Shown in pieces: positions 6,188-7,549 of a stretch of 7,549 nucleotides of DNA. Position 1 is the stretch's first letter. Every line of letters starts with the position of its first letter. The stretch lies in the NCBI GenBank assembly GCA_938046115.1, contig CALIXX010000064.1, positions 1 through 7,549 of the forward strand, read 5' to 3'. The translations under genes were made by a program, and so were the position numbers. The stretch comes from an uncultured Candidatus Saccharibacteria bacterium. Lineage in GTDB: Bacteria; Patescibacteriota; Saccharimonadia; Saccharimonadales; Saccharimonadaceae. The notes under the pieces were generated by a model. It was given only the letters and a program-made list of their open reading frames with translations, was not told the origin of the DNA and ran no database searches.

Positions 6188-6193
6188 CTCCTT
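6188..6193 (-). promoter_or_regulatory. Ribosome binding site of rpoA
   Basis: AAGGAG on the minus strand. It is ten bases from the ATG at 6177 but only four from the upstream TTG at 6183, which favours the ATG as the true start. Confidence 0.7.
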
Positions 6194-6200
6194 ACCCTTG

Positions 6201-6818
6201 TTAGCGTGAGTAGTACTCAACAATCAGTTGCTCGTTGATACCAGCCTCAGCTTCTTCGCGCTTTGGCTCGCCCGATACTTCGATCTTGAGTTTTTTGATA
6301 TCGCTCTTGAGCCAACTCAGAGGTGGTTGGGAGGTGTTGCCGTAGATGTCGTCAATTGCAGTAAAGTAGCCAGACTTTGCGCTCTTTGGTCGAACGGTAA
6401 TGACATCCCCTGCCTTGAGGCGGATTGATGGAATATCGACGCGGCGACCATTAAGCTCAAAGTGACCGTGACTCACCAGCTGGCGGGCCTGGCGACGGCT
6501 CGTTGCAAAGCCAGCACGGTACACAGCGTTGTCGAGCCGGAGCTCGAGGAAGCGGAGCAGGTTTTCACCGCTTAGGCCTGGTTTGCGAGTTGCTTCGTTC
6601 ATAAGCTTAGCAAACTGCTTCTCTAGTAGGCCATACATGCGGCGCACCTTCTGCTTTTCACGTAGCTGGGTTGCGTACATGCTTGGCTTGCTCTGACGGC
6701 CATGAGCATGCTCGCCCGGAATGCCACTCTTGCGTGCCAAAATCTTGTGTGCCTTAGGGTGAAGCGCCACGCCTTCGCGGCGGCTCTGCTTCACGATTGG
6801 GCTTCTATCTCGTGCCAT
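6201..6818 (-). CDS. rpsD: 30S ribosomal protein uS4 (zinc-free form)
   Basis: Primary 16S rRNA-binding protein that starts assembly of the 30S body. The 205 residues have the N-terminal uS4 domain (about 1-95, with the conserved YGLLEKQFAKLMNEA helix near 62-76) and the S4 RNA-binding domain (about 90-155), beginning RLDNAVYRAGFATSRRQARQ and followed by VSHGHFELNGRRVDIPS. The N-terminal region has no cysteine, so this is the C-minus type without a zinc knuckle. AAGGAGG (6825-6831), a complete match to the anti-Shine-Dalgarno, stands six bases before the ATG inside the last rpsK codons, and the ATG directly follows the rpsK TAA. In some bacteria uS4 represses this operon, but no target site can be judged because the 5' end of the operon is outside the window. 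Confidence 0.97.
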   Translation of the reverse strand: MARDRSPIVKQSRREGVALHPKAHKILARKSGIPGEHAHGRQSKPSMYATQLREKQKVRRMYGLLEKQFAKLMNEATRKPGLSGENLLRFLELRLDNAVYRAGFATSRRQARQLVSHGHFELNGRRVDIPSIRLKAGDVITVRPKSAKSGYFTAIDDIYGNTSQPPLSWLKSDIKKLKIEVSGEPKREEAEAGINEQLIVEYYSR

Positions 6819-7208
6819 TTACGCCCTCCTTGCCTTTCGTGGGCGAACGCCACCGTGTGGCACACCCGTTACATCTTTGATGCTATTGACGGCAATGTCG
6901 AAGCCGGCCATTGCGCGGATTGCCGCATCACGGCCGAGCCCAACACCCTTGACAAATACGTCAACAGTGCGGATGCCGTAGCTACTCTTGGCAGCTTCTG
7001 CGGCTTTTTCTGCAGCAATCTGTGCTGCATAGGCTGTACCTTTCTTACTTCCACGAAAACCACATGCACCAGCGCTGGCAGCGGTCAAGACGTTACCTTT
7101 GCTATCTGCAAATGTGACAATAGTGTTGTTAAAGGTTGCCTGTACATGCAGCTGACCAGATGGGACTGATCGGCGCTGCTTTTTCTTGGTGGATTTTGCT
7201 TGTGCCAT
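6819..7208 (-). CDS. rpsK: 30S ribosomal protein uS11 with altered C-terminal loop
   Basis: 30S platform protein beside the E-site mRNA path. The 129 residues contain GQLHVQATFNNTIVTFAD (about 18-35), AGACGFRGSKKGTAYAAQ (about 46-63), AAEAAKSSYGIRTVDVFVKG (about 69-88), GRDAAIRAMA and VNSIKDVT, all typical. The start ATG has AAAGGA six bases upstream and lies 15 bases after the rpsM stop. The odd part is the C-terminus: after KDVT the family normally reads P-[IV]-P-H-N-G-C-R-P-P-K, but here it reads GVPHGGVRPRK. The Asn of the Asn-Gly pair, modified to isoaspartate in E. coli, is a Gly, and the usual Cys is a Val. The reading frame is intact to its own stop. Confidence 0.97.
   Translation of the reverse strand: MAQAKSTKKKQRRSVPSGQLHVQATFNNTIVTFADSKGNVLTAASAGACGFRGSKKGTAYAAQIAAEKAAEAAKSSYGIRTVDVFVKGVGLGRDAAIRAMAGFDIAVNSIKDVTGVPHGGVRPRKARRA
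6825..6831 (-). promoter_or_regulatory. Perfect Shine-Dalgarno of rpsD embedded in rpsK
   Basis: AAGGAGG on the minus strand encodes part of the last residues (Ala-Arg-Arg) of uS11 and is the ribosome binding site of rpsD six bases downstream. This dual use suggests termination-reinitiation between the two genes. Confidence 0.75.
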
Positions 7209-7223
7209 ATCTCGTCCTTTCTC

Positions 7224-7549
7224 CTACGTCTTACTTGCTGCCTTTGGCTGTGCTCCGCCGACGGCGATCGCCTTACCCTTGCGAGTTCGTGCGTTCGTTC
7301 GAGTGCGCTGACCGCGTGTTGGCAAGCCATTTTTGTGCCTGAGACCGCGGTATGCACCAATGTCTTTGAGGCGTTTGATATTGTTGGTCACCAGGCGTTG
7401 CAGATCGCCTTCAGTGACATAATCTTTGTCGATAATGTCGCGAAGTTTCTGCTCCTCAGCCTCGGTGAGATCTTTCACCCGAGTGGTCGGCTCAATTTTT
7501 GCCGCCGCAAGGATGTCTCGTGCATACTTCGGACCAATACCATAAATAT
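7224..7549 (-). CDS. rpsM: 30S ribosomal protein uS13, 5' end outside window
   Basis: 30S head protein that bridges to the 50S subunit and touches the P-site tRNA through its C-terminal tail. Reading from the window edge, the frame opens with IYGIGPKYARDILAAAKIEP and continues through TRVKDLTEAEEQKLRDII, GDLQRLVTNNIKRLKDIGAYRG, RHKNGLPTRGQRTRTNARTRKG and an Ala/Lys-rich tail to a TAG at 7224-7226. About 108 codons are visible. By comparison with the family, some 20 N-terminal residues (the MARIAGV-like start) lie beyond position 7549. A GTG at 7478 is internal, not a start, because conserved uS13 sequence continues upstream of it in frame. Confidence 0.96.
   Translation of the reverse strand, partial: IYGIGPKYARDILAAAKIEPTTRVKDLTEAEEQKLRDIIDKDYVTEGDLQRLVTNNIKRLKDIGAYRGLRHKNGLPTRGQRTRTNARTRKGKAIAVGGAQPKAASKT

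Noticed and set aside
1..7549. Alternative genetic code (UGA read as Gly, as in some CPR lineages)
   Set aside because: No in-frame UGA occurs in any conserved gene. The nine natural stop codons seen are TAA or TAG, but the sample is too small for the lack of TGA stops to mean much.
1..7549. CRISPR arrays, insertion sequences, tRNA or rRNA genes
   Set aside because: No spaced direct repeats, transposase-like frames, terminal inverted repeats or cloverleaf sequences were seen on either strand.

Overview
The window looks like a chromosomal piece from a small-genome bacterium of the Candidate Phyla Radiation, most likely Saccharibacteria (TM7). That assignment is an inference. It rests on the wording of the TrpRS N-terminus, the very tight ribosomal operon, zinc-less uS4, the standard genetic code (UGA is never read as sense) and GC that looks moderate by eye. 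No 16S gene or marker phylogeny is available here to prove it.

Layout, left to right. (1) 1-1014, minus strand: tryptophanyl-tRNA synthetase (trpS). It is cut by the window edge close to its C-terminus and split into two frames at a run of eight A (317-324). (2) 1015-1258: a divergent intergenic region. It holds a good extended -10 promoter for trpS that implies a leaderless mRNA. It also holds a -35-like TTGACA, a GCAA-tetraloop hairpin and a repeated 9-bp motif in front of the plus-strand gene. (3) 1259-2905, plus strand: a secreted GH32 fructan hydrolase resembling Bacillus endolevanase, closed by a strong hairpin terminator at 2942-2967. (4) 3029-3850, minus strand: an alpha/beta-hydrolase with a full Ser-Asp-His triad and an unsettled start. 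(5) 3851-4009: an intergenic region with overlapping dyads and the terminator of the ribosomal operon. (6) 4010-7549, minus strand: the operon rpsM (5' end outside the window)-rpsK-rpsD-rpoA-rplQ-rplM-rpsI.

The right half is the conserved alpha operon joined directly to the uL13-uS9 pair. Gaps between genes are 0 to about 23 bases, and several Shine-Dalgarno sequences lie inside the preceding gene, so translation is probably coupled. These genes supply 30S head and body proteins, two 50S proteins and the RNA polymerase alpha subunit.

The left half is the accessory part. An exported fructan-degrading enzyme is unusual in an organism of this type and may let it, or its host cell, use levan or inulin in a biofilm or plant-associated setting. 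The points most worth checking are the trpS homopolymer frameshift, the leaderless trpS start, the fructanase with its possible operators, and a uS11 protein that lacks the normally conserved Asn-Gly (isoaspartate) site.
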